64,000 nt of DNA from Pseudodesulfovibrio tunisiensis (GCF_022809775.1 NZ_CP094380.1:496001-560000); one strand, 5' to 3'; positions 25,942-35,094 are shown, counted from the stretch's first letter. Notes: a model not told the origin generated them from the letters alone. A program made the numbers and translations.

Positions 25942-27267
25942 ATGAGCACGGTTGCAGTGATTCCTAAGAATATGGACCCGGAAGTCCGGAAGTTTTTGGA
26001 CAAGTTCGATTTCAGCGCCTGCATGATCTGCGGCACCTGCTCCAACGGCTGTCCGATCACGGGTACGCCGGGCATGGAAGGCTGGGACACCCGCAAGGTC
26101 ATGCGCATGCTTTCCTTTGGCATGGTGCAGGAGGTCGTGGATTCGAATTTTCCATGGTTCTGCACCAATTGCGGTCGGTGCGCCTATTCCTGTCCCATGG
26201 GCATCGACATCCCGGCTGTCATGGCGCACATGAAAAATCTGCGGCCCCGCGACAAGGTGCCGGGGTCCCTGCATCAGGGCGCGCAGAACAATCTGGATAC
26301 CGGGAACAATCTGGCCATTTCCAGAGAGGATTATCTTGCGGGCATGGCCGACCTCGGACAGGAACTTGCCGAGGAATGTCCGGGGTTCTATGTCCCCATC
26401 GACAAGAAGGGCGCTGATATTTTGTTTTTCCCCAATTCCAAGGAAGTGTACGGCGACTTCGAGGACCAGTTTTGGTGGTGGAAGGTGTTCTATGCGGCCA
26501 AGGAAGACTGGACCGTGCCGTCCGAAGGCTGGGAAGCCGTGGACTGGGCCTTGTTTACGGGCAATTACGAGGGAAACAGGCGATTGGCCAAGCGCAAGAT
26601 CGACTTCATGAAGGAGTTCGAGATCAAGCGCATGATCATGCCGGATTGCGGCGGCGGTTCGTACGGCTGTCGCAAGGGCATGGAAACCTGCGTCATGGAG
26701 GATCCGAACAACGAGGTCGGGTTCATCTATCTCTATGACTACCTGCTGCAACTCATCCGTGACGGTCGTATCAAATTGGACAAGTCCGTGAATGCGGGCA
26801 AGCGGTTCACCTTTCACGATTCCTGCAAGCATGGTCGGGAGTTGGAACGCCATTTCGGCAAGGGGTATTACGAGGAGGCCCGGTGGATACTGCGGCAGTG
26901 CGTGGATGATTTCGTGGACATGCAGCCGAATCGACAGCTCAACTACTGCTGTGGCGCAGGGGGCGGCATGTGGCCCGCGCCGTTTGACGACGAGTCCGCA
27001 TGGCACGGACGGCACAAGTACGAGCAGATCAGGCGCAGCGGCGCGGATGTGGTGGTCGTGGGGTGTTCCAACTGCCGCGATCAGATCATGAAGCGGTTGC
27101 CCAAGTACTACACGGACTACAAGTACGAGGTGAAATACCTTTGGCAGCTCGTGGCCGAAACTCTGGTGCTGGAACCGTGGCCCGAGGACATGATCACGGC
27201 CGCCGAGGCCCGGGCAAGGGAACAGTGGGAAAGGTTCGGCGTGGATCTTTCCGCCCTGGAATACTGA
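25942..27267 (+). CDS. HdrD/TmcB-like iron-sulfur oxidoreductase
   Basis: 441-residue soluble protein combining HdrC-like ferredoxin motifs (CMICGTCSNGCP, CTNCGRCAYSCPMG) with HdrB-like cysteine domains (PDCGGGSYGCRK, FHDSCKHG, YCCGAGGGMWPAP, GCSNCRDQI). This layout matches HdrD and the cytoplasmic subunits TmcB/HmcF of sulfate-reducer membrane complexes. No membrane partner gene is adjacent, so it may work with the soluble Hdr complex upstream. Ends before a strong terminator. Confidence 0.88.
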   Translation: MSTVAVIPKNMDPEVRKFLDKFDFSACMICGTCSNGCPITGTPGMEGWDTRKVMRMLSFGMVQEVVDSNFPWFCTNCGRCAYSCPMGIDIPAVMAHMKNLRPRDKVPGSLHQGAQNNLDTGNNLAISREDYLAGMADLGQELAEECPGFYVPIDKKGADILFFPNSKEVYGDFEDQFWWWKVFYAAKEDWTVPSEGWEAVDWALFTGNYEGNRRLAKRKIDFMKEFEIKRMIMPDCGGGSYGCRKGMETCVMEDPNNEVGFIYLYDYLLQLIRDGRIKLDKSVNAGKRFTFHDSCKHGRELERHFGKGYYEEARWILRQCVDDFVDMQPNRQLNYCCGAGGGMWPAPFDDESAWHGRHKYEQIRRSGADVVVVGCSNCRDQIMKRLPKYYTDYKYEVKYLWQLVAETLVLEPWPEDMITAAEARAREQWERFGVDLSALEY

Positions 27268-27281
27268 TTCAAAGGCGAAAG

Positions 27282-27325
27282 ACGGAAAAAGGCCCTGCGG
27301 AGTGCAGGGCCTTTTTCCGTTTGGA
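27282..27325. terminator. Rho-independent terminator closing the Hdr supercluster
   Basis: Seventeen-pair stem (27282-27298 with 27304-27320) and 5-base loop. The arms contain A5/T5, so it can work on both strands between convergent genes. Confidence 0.9.
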
Positions 27326-27327
27326 GG

Positions 27328-27660
27328 CTATTTCAGGCAGCCCATTTCCCTTGTCCAGACTTGCAGGTTGTCCACCTGCTTGCGATATTGCTGTTTGGTA
27401 AAGAAGTCGTTCCTGTTGAGCTGAATCCGGTTGTCATGCAGGGCCGCGGAAAGTTCCCGGCAGATGGAGGCCCGTTTTTCCGCCGGAACGTTATCCAGAT
27501 TCTCGCCGTAGTCCGCCTTTGCCTTGCGTACCGACTTTTCCGCCATGCGGTATTCCGAATCCGCCATGTCTCGAGTGTAATAGTCCAGATTATCGGCCTG
27601 CGCCGGAATTGCCATGCACAGCAGGGCCAGAAGGCCGAAGGTCAGGAGATGTTTCTTCAT
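27328..27660 (-). CDS. Small exported protein of unknown function
   Basis: 110 residues. The first 22 form a signal peptide (MKKHLLTFGLLALLCMAIPAQA). The mature part is helical and charged with two cysteines. I do not recognise the family. Start 27660 has GGAG six bases upstream. The gene stands alone between the Hdr terminator and the tRNA-Val terminator. Confidence 0.75.
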   Translation of the reverse strand: MKKHLLTFGLLALLCMAIPAQADNLDYYTRDMADSEYRMAEKSVRKAKADYGENLDNVPAEKRASICRELSAALHDNRIQLNRNDFFTKQQYRKQVDNLQVWTREMGCLK

Positions 27661-27810
27661 GTCGAACTCCATGGTTTGGCAGAAACATACCATGAGGTTC
27701 ACTCTGTTGGGAAGCAGGGAGAAAAGGGAATTGTCCGTGGATTTGAGGAAGGCAAATTGGAGGATTCCGCATGACCTTGGTGGTGGGGAAAGGTGAGTCA
27801 AAGGTGAGCC

Positions 27811-27850
27811 AAAACGAAAAAAAGGGTTGGAACATTTGTTCCAACCCTTT
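27811..27850 (-). terminator. Terminator of tRNA-Val
   Basis: Fourteen-pair perfect stem (27821-27834 with 27837-27850). On the minus strand it is followed by a U-rich run (A-rich plus strand 27811-27823). Confidence 0.85.
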
Positions 27851-27858
27851 GATTTTAC

Positions 27859-27935
<77 letters not shown>

Positions 27936-27975
27936 TTTGGTCGCGCCTCGAAGTTGTTCCCCCGAAGCGAAGAGG

Positions 27976-28004
27976 GTTATATACAGACCACATTCGCTTG
28001 GCAA
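27976..28004 (-). promoter_or_regulatory. Predicted promoter of tRNA-Val
   Basis: Minus-strand TTGCCA (28004-27999), 17-base spacer, TATAAC (27981-27976), about 41 bases before the mature tRNA 5' end. Confidence 0.6.
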
Positions 28005-28012
28005 GCACTTTT

Positions 28013-30118
28013 TTAATCTTTTTTTACACCGGGTTCAGAAAAGTCGAGCCGGTCCGGTTCCGGGTTTCTGTTGTAGCAGGTCAGGCCGCAGCGCATGCAG
28101 CGGCATGCCTCCTGTTTCACTTCCTCCTCGGACAAGGTGCCCTCCACCTCGTTGAAGGTGCAGGTTCGGTCTTCCATCGAGCAGAGTTGCGGCATGGGTG
28201 GCTTCTTCTTCGGGTTCACGTTTTCCACGTCCTTGAACATGGTGTAGGGAATCAGGTCGCGCTGGAGCGGCTCGGGAACGGATATCATGCCGCTCGTCAG
28301 AAATTGATTTATCGAGCGCGCAGCCTTGCGTCCCTGGCCCAGAGCCGTGATGACCAGCGATGGGCCGGTGTACATGTCGCCACCCGTGAACACGTGGGGC
28401 AGGGCGGTTTGAAGCGTGTCCGGATGTGCATCCAGCGTGCGCCATCTGGTTTCATCCAGTTGACAGGCACCGTTTTCGTCATACAGGCAATCGAGTTCCG
28501 GCTTTTGGCCGATGGCCGTGAGGATGGTGTCGCATTCCAGCAGGGCTTCCGAACCTTCCACGGGTTCGGGCCTGCGCCTGCCGGACTGGTCCGGCTCGCC
28601 CAGTTCCATGCGAATGTACTCCAGATGCGTGACCCGGCCTGCGTCGTCGACAAGGATGCGTTTGGGGGCGGCAAGAAATTGGTATTTCACGCCTTCTTCC
28701 TCGGCCCCGATGATTTCCTCTTCGTTGGCAGGCATTTCCGTGCGTGTACGGCGATACATGAGTGTCACGTCCGTCCCCAGACGAACGCTGGTGCGGGAAG
28801 CATCGATGGCCGTATTGCCGCCGCCGATGACTACGACCTTTGTCCCTATGCCCGTATCCACGCCGATGCCGACCCGGGTGAGCAGCTCGGTTCCGGTGAG
28901 CACGCCTTCGGCATCCTCGTTTTCAATGCGGAGCGACGCATTTTTCCATGCGCCTATGCCGAGAAACACGGCTTCAAAGCCTTGGTCGGTCAAATCTTCC
29001 AGCGTGAAGTCCCTGCCGAACTGGGTTTCGGTCCTCACGTCCATGCCGAGGGCCAGAATTCCCTCTATTTCCCAATCCAGAATAGCCTTGGGCAGCCGAT
29101 ATTCGGGGATGCCGTATCGGAGCTGCCCGCCAAGCGCGGGCATGGATTCGAAGATGGTGGGGCTGTATCCCAGTCGGCGCAGGAAATAGGCGCAGGAGAT
29201 GCCGGCCGGACCTCCGCCGACCACGGCCACCTTGCGGCCGTTTTCCGGAGCGCAGGGAATGGGCAGCCGTTTGCCGGAGTTCATTTCCCAGTCCGCGGCA
29301 AACCGTTTGATCATGTTGATGCCGATGGACTCGTCCACATGCTGTCTGCGGCACGCCTCCTCGCATGGGTGCGGGCAGACCCGGCCTATGGAGAGGGGCA
29401 TGGGGATGCGTTCGCGGATGGTTTCCAGCGCACCGGCATAGTCGCCGCGCGAAACCTGTTCGATGTAGCGCGGAATGTTGATCTGGCCCGGACACCGCTG
29501 ACGGCAGGGGGCCAGACAGTCCGTGACCATGTTCAGATGCTGGATGCGTGCGGTGCGACCCCAGATGGTGATGACTCCGCGCGGGCAGACCTGAACGCAG
29601 CCGCCGCAGGCCGTGCACAGGTCCGGATTGACCACGGGATAGCCGTAGGGACCCATCTCGATGGCGCCGAACTGGCAGGCGTCCACGCAGGTGCCGAATC
29701 CCAGACAGCCTTCGGGGCACATCTTGGACCCCTTGTAGAGCATGTGCTGGGCACGGCAGTCGTTGACGCCCTCATAGCGGTAGATGGCCTCGGCCCGGAT
29801 GCCGCCCGTGCAGTCCACGAACGCGATTTCCTTTTCCATGACCGAGAATTCCAGCCCCATGATTGCGGCCACGTTCTGCGCCACCTCGGTGCCACCGATC
29901 ACGCAGACGTTGGCTCCGGCTTTGCCTGCAACCACACCCTGTGCGGCTGCGGCGCATCCCGGGAAGCCGCAGCCGCCGCAATTGGCCCCGGCAAGCACGC
30001 TTTCCACCTCGGCGATGCGCGGATCCTCGTATACGTAGAGCACCTTGGAAGCCACGGCCAGAATCACCGCTGCGACAAGGCCGATGCCGAAAAGGATGAG
30101 CACGGATGTGACGATCAT
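28013..30118 (-). CDS. rnfB: RnfB fused to GltD-like FAD/NAD(P) oxidoreductase
   Basis: 701 residues. Residues 1 to about 210 are RnfB: membrane anchor, CGGCGFPGCAAAAQG iron-sulfur motif, then ferredoxin sites CPEGCLGFGTCVDACQ and CTACGGCVQVCP. From about 220 it continues as a GltD/PreT-like flavoprotein: CLAPCRQRCPGQINIP, FAD site VAVVGGGPAGISCA, NAD(P) site VVVIGGGNTAID, and TGGDMYTGPSLVITA near the end. The C-terminus has a last cysteine group (CRCMRCGLTCYN). The fusion brings a pyridine-nucleotide or ferredoxin flavin site directly onto Rnf. Last gene of the rnf operon; no apbE/rnfF follows. Confidence 0.92.
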   Translation of the reverse strand: MIVTSVLILFGIGLVAAVILAVASKVLYVYEDPRIAEVESVLAGANCGGCGFPGCAAAAQGVVAGKAGANVCVIGGTEVAQNVAAIMGLEFSVMEKEIAFVDCTGGIRAEAIYRYEGVNDCRAQHMLYKGSKMCPEGCLGFGTCVDACQFGAIEMGPYGYPVVNPDLCTACGGCVQVCPRGVITIWGRTARIQHLNMVTDCLAPCRQRCPGQINIPRYIEQVSRGDYAGALETIRERIPMPLSIGRVCPHPCEEACRRQHVDESIGINMIKRFAADWEMNSGKRLPIPCAPENGRKVAVVGGGPAGISCAYFLRRLGYSPTIFESMPALGGQLRYGIPEYRLPKAILDWEIEGILALGMDVRTETQFGRDFTLEDLTDQGFEAVFLGIGAWKNASLRIENEDAEGVLTGTELLTRVGIGVDTGIGTKVVVIGGGNTAIDASRTSVRLGTDVTLMYRRTRTEMPANEEEIIGAEEEGVKYQFLAAPKRILVDDAGRVTHLEYIRMELGEPDQSGRRRPEPVEGSEALLECDTILTAIGQKPELDCLYDENGACQLDETRWRTLDAHPDTLQTALPHVFTGGDMYTGPSLVITALGQGRKAARSINQFLTSGMISVPEPLQRDLIPYTMFKDVENVNPKKKPPMPQLCSMEDRTCTFNEVEGTLSEEEVKQEACRCMRCGLTCYNRNPEPDRLDFSEPGVKKD

Positions 30119-30128
30119 GGAGCAACTC

Positions 30129-30704
30129 CTAGGATGCCATTCCCTTGAAGGCGAAAAAGGCCAGAGACATGAGCCCGGCCATGATCAGGGCCAGAGGCGT
30201 ACCGCGCAGGCTGACCGGAACCCGGCTGATTTCCAGCCGTTCCCGGATGGTGGCCAGTACGACCAGAGCGAGCATGAAACCTGCGCCCGAGGCCAGGGAA
30301 AAGATCACGGTTTCCATCAGGGAATATTCCTCGCGCTGGCAGATGATGGCGATGCCGAGCACCGCGCAGTTCGTGGTGATGAGCGGCAGGAATATGCCGA
30401 GGGATTTGTACAGGGGAGGAATGACCTTTTTCAGGAACATTTCCACGAACTGGACAAGAGCCGCGATGACCAGAATGAAGGCGATGGTCTGGAGGTAGCC
30501 AAGGTCGTTGGGGGTCAGCAGGTATTTCTGCACGCACCATGTGATGGCTGCGGCCATGACGGCCACGAAGACCACGGCAAAGCCCATGCCCATGGCCACG
30601 CCGGATTCCTTGGACGTGCCGATGAACGGGCAGTTGCCCAGATACTGGGCCAGCACGATGTTGTTGACGAAGATGGCCGCGATGATCAGGACGAAGTAAT
30701 CCAT
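30129..30704 (-). CDS. rnfA: Rnf complex subunit RnfA
   Basis: 191-residue membrane protein with six hydrophobic segments, NNIVLAQYLGNCPFIG near the N-terminus and LGYLQTIAFILVIAALVQ in the middle. With RnfE it holds a membrane-embedded iron-sulfur centre in the ion-pumping Rnf complex. Twelve bases after rnfE. Confidence 0.95.
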   Translation of the reverse strand: MDYFVLIIAAIFVNNIVLAQYLGNCPFIGTSKESGVAMGMGFAVVFVAVMAAAITWCVQKYLLTPNDLGYLQTIAFILVIAALVQFVEMFLKKVIPPLYKSLGIFLPLITTNCAVLGIAIICQREEYSLMETVIFSLASGAGFMLALVVLATIRERLEISRVPVSLRGTPLALIMAGLMSLAFFAFKGMAS

Positions 30705-30716
30705 GCCGTCTCCCCG

Positions 30717-31397
30717 CTAGAATTGTTGCGGTCTGGTCATGCACATGCCGCAGTTGGCGCAGTCGTGGGCCGGGCCGGTGATGGCCTCCAGTCCCTTGTT
30801 GCGCCTTTGCCAGTTGGTCAGGGCGTTCATGCCCGCCACGATCAGCCCGAGACAGACGAATGCGCCCGGGGCCTCGACCATGAAGGTGAAGGGCTTGTAC
30901 CACGCACCCATGATTTCCATGCCGAACCATGTGCCGTATCCCAGTATTTCGCGCACCGAGCCGAGAAATGTCAGGGAAAGCGTGAATCCCACTCCCATGC
31001 CCAGTCCGTCGGCCACGGACAGGATGATCGGATTCTTGGAAGCAAAGGCCTCGGCACGGCCGAGGATGATGCAGTTGACCACGATGAGCGGTACGAAGAT
31101 GCCGAGCTGCTGGTACAGGGGATAGGCATAGGCCTGCATGAGCAGTTCCACGGTGACCACCAGCGACGCAGCCACCACGATGAAGCAGGCGATGCGCACC
31201 TTGGCCGGGATGAGCTTGCGCAGCATGGAGACCAGCAGGTTGGACAGGGTGAGCACGAAGATCACGGCGCATCCCATGCCGAAGCCGTTGTCCGCAGTCT
31301 TGGTCACGGCCAGCACCGGGCACAGGCCCAGCACGACCTTGAACGGCGGCAGGTCCTTCCACAATCCCTTGGAAAATTCCTTCCATATTCTGTTCAT
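30717..31397 (-). CDS. rnfE: Rnf complex subunit RnfE
   Basis: 226-residue membrane subunit, homologous to RnfA in fold. Typical stretch LGLCPVLAVTKTADNGFGMG and VVNCIILGRAEAFASKNP. The extra C-terminal tail has CANCGMCMTRPQQF with three close cysteines, beyond the usual RnfE end. This may ligate a metal or cluster. Confidence 0.94.
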   Translation of the reverse strand: MNRIWKEFSKGLWKDLPPFKVVLGLCPVLAVTKTADNGFGMGCAVIFVLTLSNLLVSMLRKLIPAKVRIACFIVVAASLVVTVELLMQAYAYPLYQQLGIFVPLIVVNCIILGRAEAFASKNPIILSVADGLGMGVGFTLSLTFLGSVREILGYGTWFGMEIMGAWYKPFTFMVEAPGAFVCLGLIVAGMNALTNWQRRNKGLEAITGPAHDCANCGMCMTRPQQF

Positions 31398-31406
31398 GGC
31401 GTTGTC

Positions 31407-31988
31407 CTATGATTCCCATTCCGCGCTGATGCGGTCCTTGATCCTGCGGAAGAGGTTCACGGCCTGATTCACGGCGGCTACCGTGCCCGTGGAGGAGATG
31501 GTGGCTCCGGCCACGGCGTTGATGTCCCCGCCCTGTTTGGTCAGGGCGATCCTTTCCATGGAGTGGTTGGTGAACTGGTCGCGGAATTCCGGCTCCACGA
31601 TGCGTGCGCCGAGCCCAGGTGTTTCCTTGAGCGTGGTCACGCCGATGCCTTCCAGCCTGGAACCGTCCGTGGCGAATCCGACCATGATTCCGATTGGGCC
31701 TCCGTAGCCCTTGCCAAAGGTCTCGAACGCCACGCCCGTGAGCTTGCCGTTCCGGAAGGCCGGGAACACGGTCAGACTTTTGCCGTCGCCAAGGTCCATC
31801 CGCTTGCGGTCCCTGACCGGATTGTTGTCATGAGACGGGAAAATCTGCTTCAGGGCCGGGCCCTGAACATGGGTGAGCACCTGTTCCTCGATGACCGGGG
31901 CCGTGGCCTTGCGAACCGAGGCCAGAGTCAGTCCGGACAGACCGCAGATCAGGGACAGGACCACGACCATTTTCACCATGTCATTCAT
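31407..31988 (-). CDS. rnfG: Rnf complex subunit RnfG
   Basis: 193 residues: N-terminal membrane anchor and a periplasmic FMN-binding domain. The covalent FMN site is GATISST (Thr). Start 31988 follows GGAGG; its ATG lies inside the end of rnfD (8-base overlap). Confidence 0.94.
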   Translation of the reverse strand: MNDMVKMVVVLSLICGLSGLTLASVRKATAPVIEEQVLTHVQGPALKQIFPSHDNNPVRDRKRMDLGDGKSLTVFPAFRNGKLTGVAFETFGKGYGGPIGIMVGFATDGSRLEGIGVTTLKETPGLGARIVEPEFRDQFTNHSMERIALTKQGGDINAVAGATISSTGTVAAVNQAVNLFRRIKDRISAEWES

Positions 31989-32964
31989 GGCCGCCTCCTC
32001 TGGCTGCGATGTCTTCCCGGCGCATGCCGAAAGCCTGAGGCCGGATGCGGTCCAGCAGCGGGGTGAACAGGTTGGCCAGCAGAATGGCAAAGGGCACGCC
32101 GTCCGGGTAGATGCCGTAGACTCGAATGATGATGACCAGAGTTCCGGCGATGAGACCGTAGAGAACGGCCGGGATGCGTCCAATCGGGGAACTGGATGTG
32201 TCCGGTGCAAGAAAGAAGGCTCCGAACAGGGAACCGCCCGCCAGCAGGTGGAACAGAGGCGGCGCATAGGCAGCGGGATCGATCATGCGGTAGACTGTGG
32301 CCGTTGCCAGAAGACCGGCAATGAAGCCGACAGGTATCTGCCAGCGGAGATGACGCCGAAGGAACAGGAATGCGGCTCCGGCGAGCAGACCGAGCAGCTG
32401 GACCTCGCCCAATCCGCCGAGCTGTCTGCCGAGCAGCAGATCGGTCAGGGGAATGGATTGGACGGATTCCAGACCGAATGCCTTGAGCTGGTGCAGGGGC
32501 GCAGGCAGGGCCGAGGAAAGCATGGTGGCATTGGTATCCATGACATCCGGCCACGAAAGACGGCATATGGCCCATCCCACGAGAGGCGGGCAGAGCGGGT
32601 TGCCGCCAAGGCCCCCGAAGATCATCTTGCCGAGTGCCACGCTGGCTGCACTGCCCACCACGGCCAGCCACCATGGCGCGGATGCGGGCAGGAGAAATGC
32701 GAACATCAGCCCGATGAGCAGGGAATGGAAATCCCATGTCCGGGGTTCTATGCGCATGGCTTTCGAACAGCCGTATTCCGTGATCACGGCCACGGCGCAG
32801 CACAGGCTCATGACGCGGAGCGCCTCCATGCCGAATGCGGCCACGGCCAGAAAGGCGGCAGGCATGAGCGCGACCATGATTTCGGTCATGCGGCCGATCA
32901 CGGTCCTGCCGCAATGCGCGTGGGGCGGCCATGCCACGGTGAGAATGGGATCGAGCGGCTTCAT
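31981..32964 (-). CDS. rnfD: Rnf complex subunit RnfD
   Basis: 327-residue membrane subunit related to NqrB, with about nine hydrophobic segments and GGLGGNPLCPPLVGWA typical of the family. The usual covalent-FMN motif (S-A-T-P-L type) appears as S-A-L-P at residues 151-154, so the flavin-accepting Thr seems replaced by Leu. The ATG overlaps the rnfC stop (ATGA). Confidence 0.92.
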   Translation of the reverse strand: MKPLDPILTVAWPPHAHCGRTVIGRMTEIMVALMPAAFLAVAAFGMEALRVMSLCCAVAVITEYGCSKAMRIEPRTWDFHSLLIGLMFAFLLPASAPWWLAVVGSAASVALGKMIFGGLGGNPLCPPLVGWAICRLSWPDVMDTNATMLSSALPAPLHQLKAFGLESVQSIPLTDLLLGRQLGGLGEVQLLGLLAGAAFLFLRRHLRWQIPVGFIAGLLATATVYRMIDPAAYAPPLFHLLAGGSLFGAFFLAPDTSSSPIGRIPAVLYGLIAGTLVIIIRVYGIYPDGVPFAILLANLFTPLLDRIRPQAFGMRREDIAARGGGHE

Positions 32965-34157
32965 GCTTCCTCCCCTGCGGTTGCCTTGGACTGGTCCGGT
33001 TCCGGAATGTCGCAGGCGCCCCGAAGCAGGGCGAGTTCCTGCTTGGCGTAGCGGATGTAGTGGAGCAGAGGTCTGCGTGCCGTGCACCAGTAGCCGCAGA
33101 TGCCGCATTCGATGCAGGAATCCACCTGATAGGCCTCGGCGCGATGGAATTGCTTGAATTCCGCGCAGCGGCTGATCATCCCGGGCATGATCCGGGCCGG
33201 ACAGTGGCGTTCGCATTCGGCGCATCCGATGCAGAACGCGTCCGAGGTCTCCGGGTATTCGCCCATGCGGACCAGAGACAGACCGTAGTCGCCCTTGTTC
33301 ACGCCCTGTTCCAGATTGACTGCGGTGATGCCACGCATCAGTCCGCCGATGACCACCCTGTCTCCCGGGGCCGGGGAAATGTCCGCGCTTTCGAAAAGCA
33401 GGCCGACCGGGGTGCCGACATGGGCCAGTACATTGCGGCCCGCAATGGTCAGCACGGTCTGGGTGATGGGGCGGCCGCTCTCCATGAGACGGCCGATCAG
33501 ATACAGTTCCGAAGGATTGGTTATGGCTGCGTTGTCCAGAGGATCGTCCAGCCGGTATTCCCGCCCCGTGACGCGGCGCAGGACGAGCTGGTCAAGACCT
33601 TCCGGATATCTGGCCGGAACATGGACGACATTGCAGTTGCTGAATGCATTGGCCCGGTTGCCGTTGGCCACGATCAGATGCGTGCGCGTCGGGTTCACGA
33701 ATTTCTGTATGGTTTCCAGTCCCAGTTCCAGCATCTTCCGGTAATCGCGGAGCAGGGGATCGTATGCGGTTATGCCCGGTTCCGGGGGCACGGCATTCAC
33801 GATCAGGTCGCGGGCCGGCCCGAGACGGGATACGTCCGCGCCCATGGAGCGCAGCCATTCCCTGAGAGGTTCGCCACCCTGTCCGGGAATTTTCCCGGAG
33901 TCCGCCAGTCCGCTGCCGGAGGTGGTCATGGCGATGTGGTCGGTACGGACGTTTTCCACTGTGCCGCCCAATGGAGCGTGCATGTCGCCCTTGCCGGGAA
34001 TTTCCGCCGCCGCGATTTTCTGTCCCGCCGCCACGGTTTCCCCTTCGCGAACCAGTGGCTCGTGGCACGGCGAGGGAATGCGCAGCCGATCCGGTTCCGG
34101 AGCGCGCGTCAGGGGGCCGGTTTCTCCGGTGAGCAGGCTGAAGCTGAACGAGGTCAT
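32961..34157 (-). CDS. rnfC: Rnf complex subunit RnfC
   Basis: 398-residue peripheral subunit that exchanges electrons with NADH in classical Rnf. N-terminal barrel-sandwich region (PCHEPLVREGETVAAGQKIA ... HAPLGGTVENV) and two [4Fe-4S] motifs, CIGCAECERHCPA and CIECGICGYWC. The classical N-terminal FMN/NADH glycine motifs are hard to see, and the protein is short for RnfC. In this operon NAD(P) binding may have moved to the GltD-like part of RnfB or been replaced by the cytochrome (inference). Confidence 0.92.
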   Translation of the reverse strand: MTSFSFSLLTGETGPLTRAPEPDRLRIPSPCHEPLVREGETVAAGQKIAAAEIPGKGDMHAPLGGTVENVRTDHIAMTTSGSGLADSGKIPGQGGEPLREWLRSMGADVSRLGPARDLIVNAVPPEPGITAYDPLLRDYRKMLELGLETIQKFVNPTRTHLIVANGNRANAFSNCNVVHVPARYPEGLDQLVLRRVTGREYRLDDPLDNAAITNPSELYLIGRLMESGRPITQTVLTIAGRNVLAHVGTPVGLLFESADISPAPGDRVVIGGLMRGITAVNLEQGVNKGDYGLSLVRMGEYPETSDAFCIGCAECERHCPARIMPGMISRCAEFKQFHRAEAYQVDSCIECGICGYWCTARRPLLHYIRYAKQELALLRGACDIPEPDQSKATAGEEA

Positions 34158-34170
34158 GATGCTGTCGCTC

Positions 34171-34908
34171 CTATTTCATGTGACACTGGTTGCATTCCCT
34201 TTCTCCGAACGGTCCCGTGTCCTGTGTTTCATGACAGCCCATGCATTGGCCGTGGAAAGCCTTGGTGCGTGTCGGCAGCAGAGTGTCCGTGGGGCCGGGA
34301 TGACAGGCGGAGCATGCCGTGTCCGTGCCGGTCTCTTCCTGCTTGCGGACATGGCAGAATCCGCATTCAACCGTTTCGGAATGAATGTATTCATCATGGC
34401 AGTCGGCGCATCGCGCATGGGCTGCGTCCCTGAGCGAGGGCTTGCCGTTTTCGGCTGTGTCGGCATGACAGTTTGCGCAGGACTGCGGACCGGGATCGAT
34501 GTCCGGGGGATGATGGCATGCCTGGCAATCCTGATCCGTGTAGTCCTCGACGTGCGCGTCGTGGGAGAAATTGTCGATGGTCGCGCTCGGATGATGGCAG
34601 GCCGCACACTGTGATTCGTTCAGGAGGTCCTGGTGGGTATCCGCGAACGTCTGATCGAACTTGCGGGCGTGGCATTCCCCGCAGCGGGGCGGTTTCGGGT
34701 CGTTGCCCGAGGTGTGATGACAGTCGCCGCAACGGTCGTTCTGCCATGCGGCATGGGCCTGATGATCGAGAATGACCTTGCCGCCCTTGTTGGCGAGGAG
34801 CAACCGGACCGGAACGGCTTCGGAATCGGCCGGGATCAGGTATCCGACAACGGCGGTCAGAAACAACAGCCCGGTCAGAACGGAAATCGTGAGGTATCGT
34901 TTGTTCAA
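34171..34908 (-). CDS. dhcA: Decaheme cytochrome c of the Rnf operon
   Basis: 245 residues with an uncleaved or cleavable N-terminal membrane helix (residues 7-25) and ten C-x-x-C-H heme sites: CGDCH, CGECH, CAACH, CQACH, CANCH, CADCH, CGFCH, CSACH, CMGCH and CNQCH. Periplasmic electron carrier. In Desulfovibrio a decaheme gene precedes rnfC, and the order here is the same, 13 bases before rnfC. It likely connects the periplasmic cytochrome c pool with Rnf. Confidence 0.93.
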   Translation of the reverse strand: MNKRYLTISVLTGLLFLTAVVGYLIPADSEAVPVRLLLANKGGKVILDHQAHAAWQNDRCGDCHHTSGNDPKPPRCGECHARKFDQTFADTHQDLLNESQCAACHHPSATIDNFSHDAHVEDYTDQDCQACHHPPDIDPGPQSCANCHADTAENGKPSLRDAAHARCADCHDEYIHSETVECGFCHVRKQEETGTDTACSACHPGPTDTLLPTRTKAFHGQCMGCHETQDTGPFGERECNQCHMK

Positions 34909-35094
34909 GACAAGGACCCCTTGCGGATTTTTTCGATTACTTCCTCATAACGGAAAATCGAAAGACAAGTCCACTCCCGGCGATTATTCCTTTGGACAGA
35001 AGAGTGGATATGCGGAAAGGGGGGCAGGATATCCCTGTAACCGGGACAGGAAAATGGGCAGCTTTTCGAGTCTGGAAGGTATGCGGCTTGCGGA

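Noticed and set aside
27937..28155. Small plus-strand frame after the tRNA
   Set aside because: Crosses the tRNA promoter and the 3' end of rnfB on the other strand; no motif.
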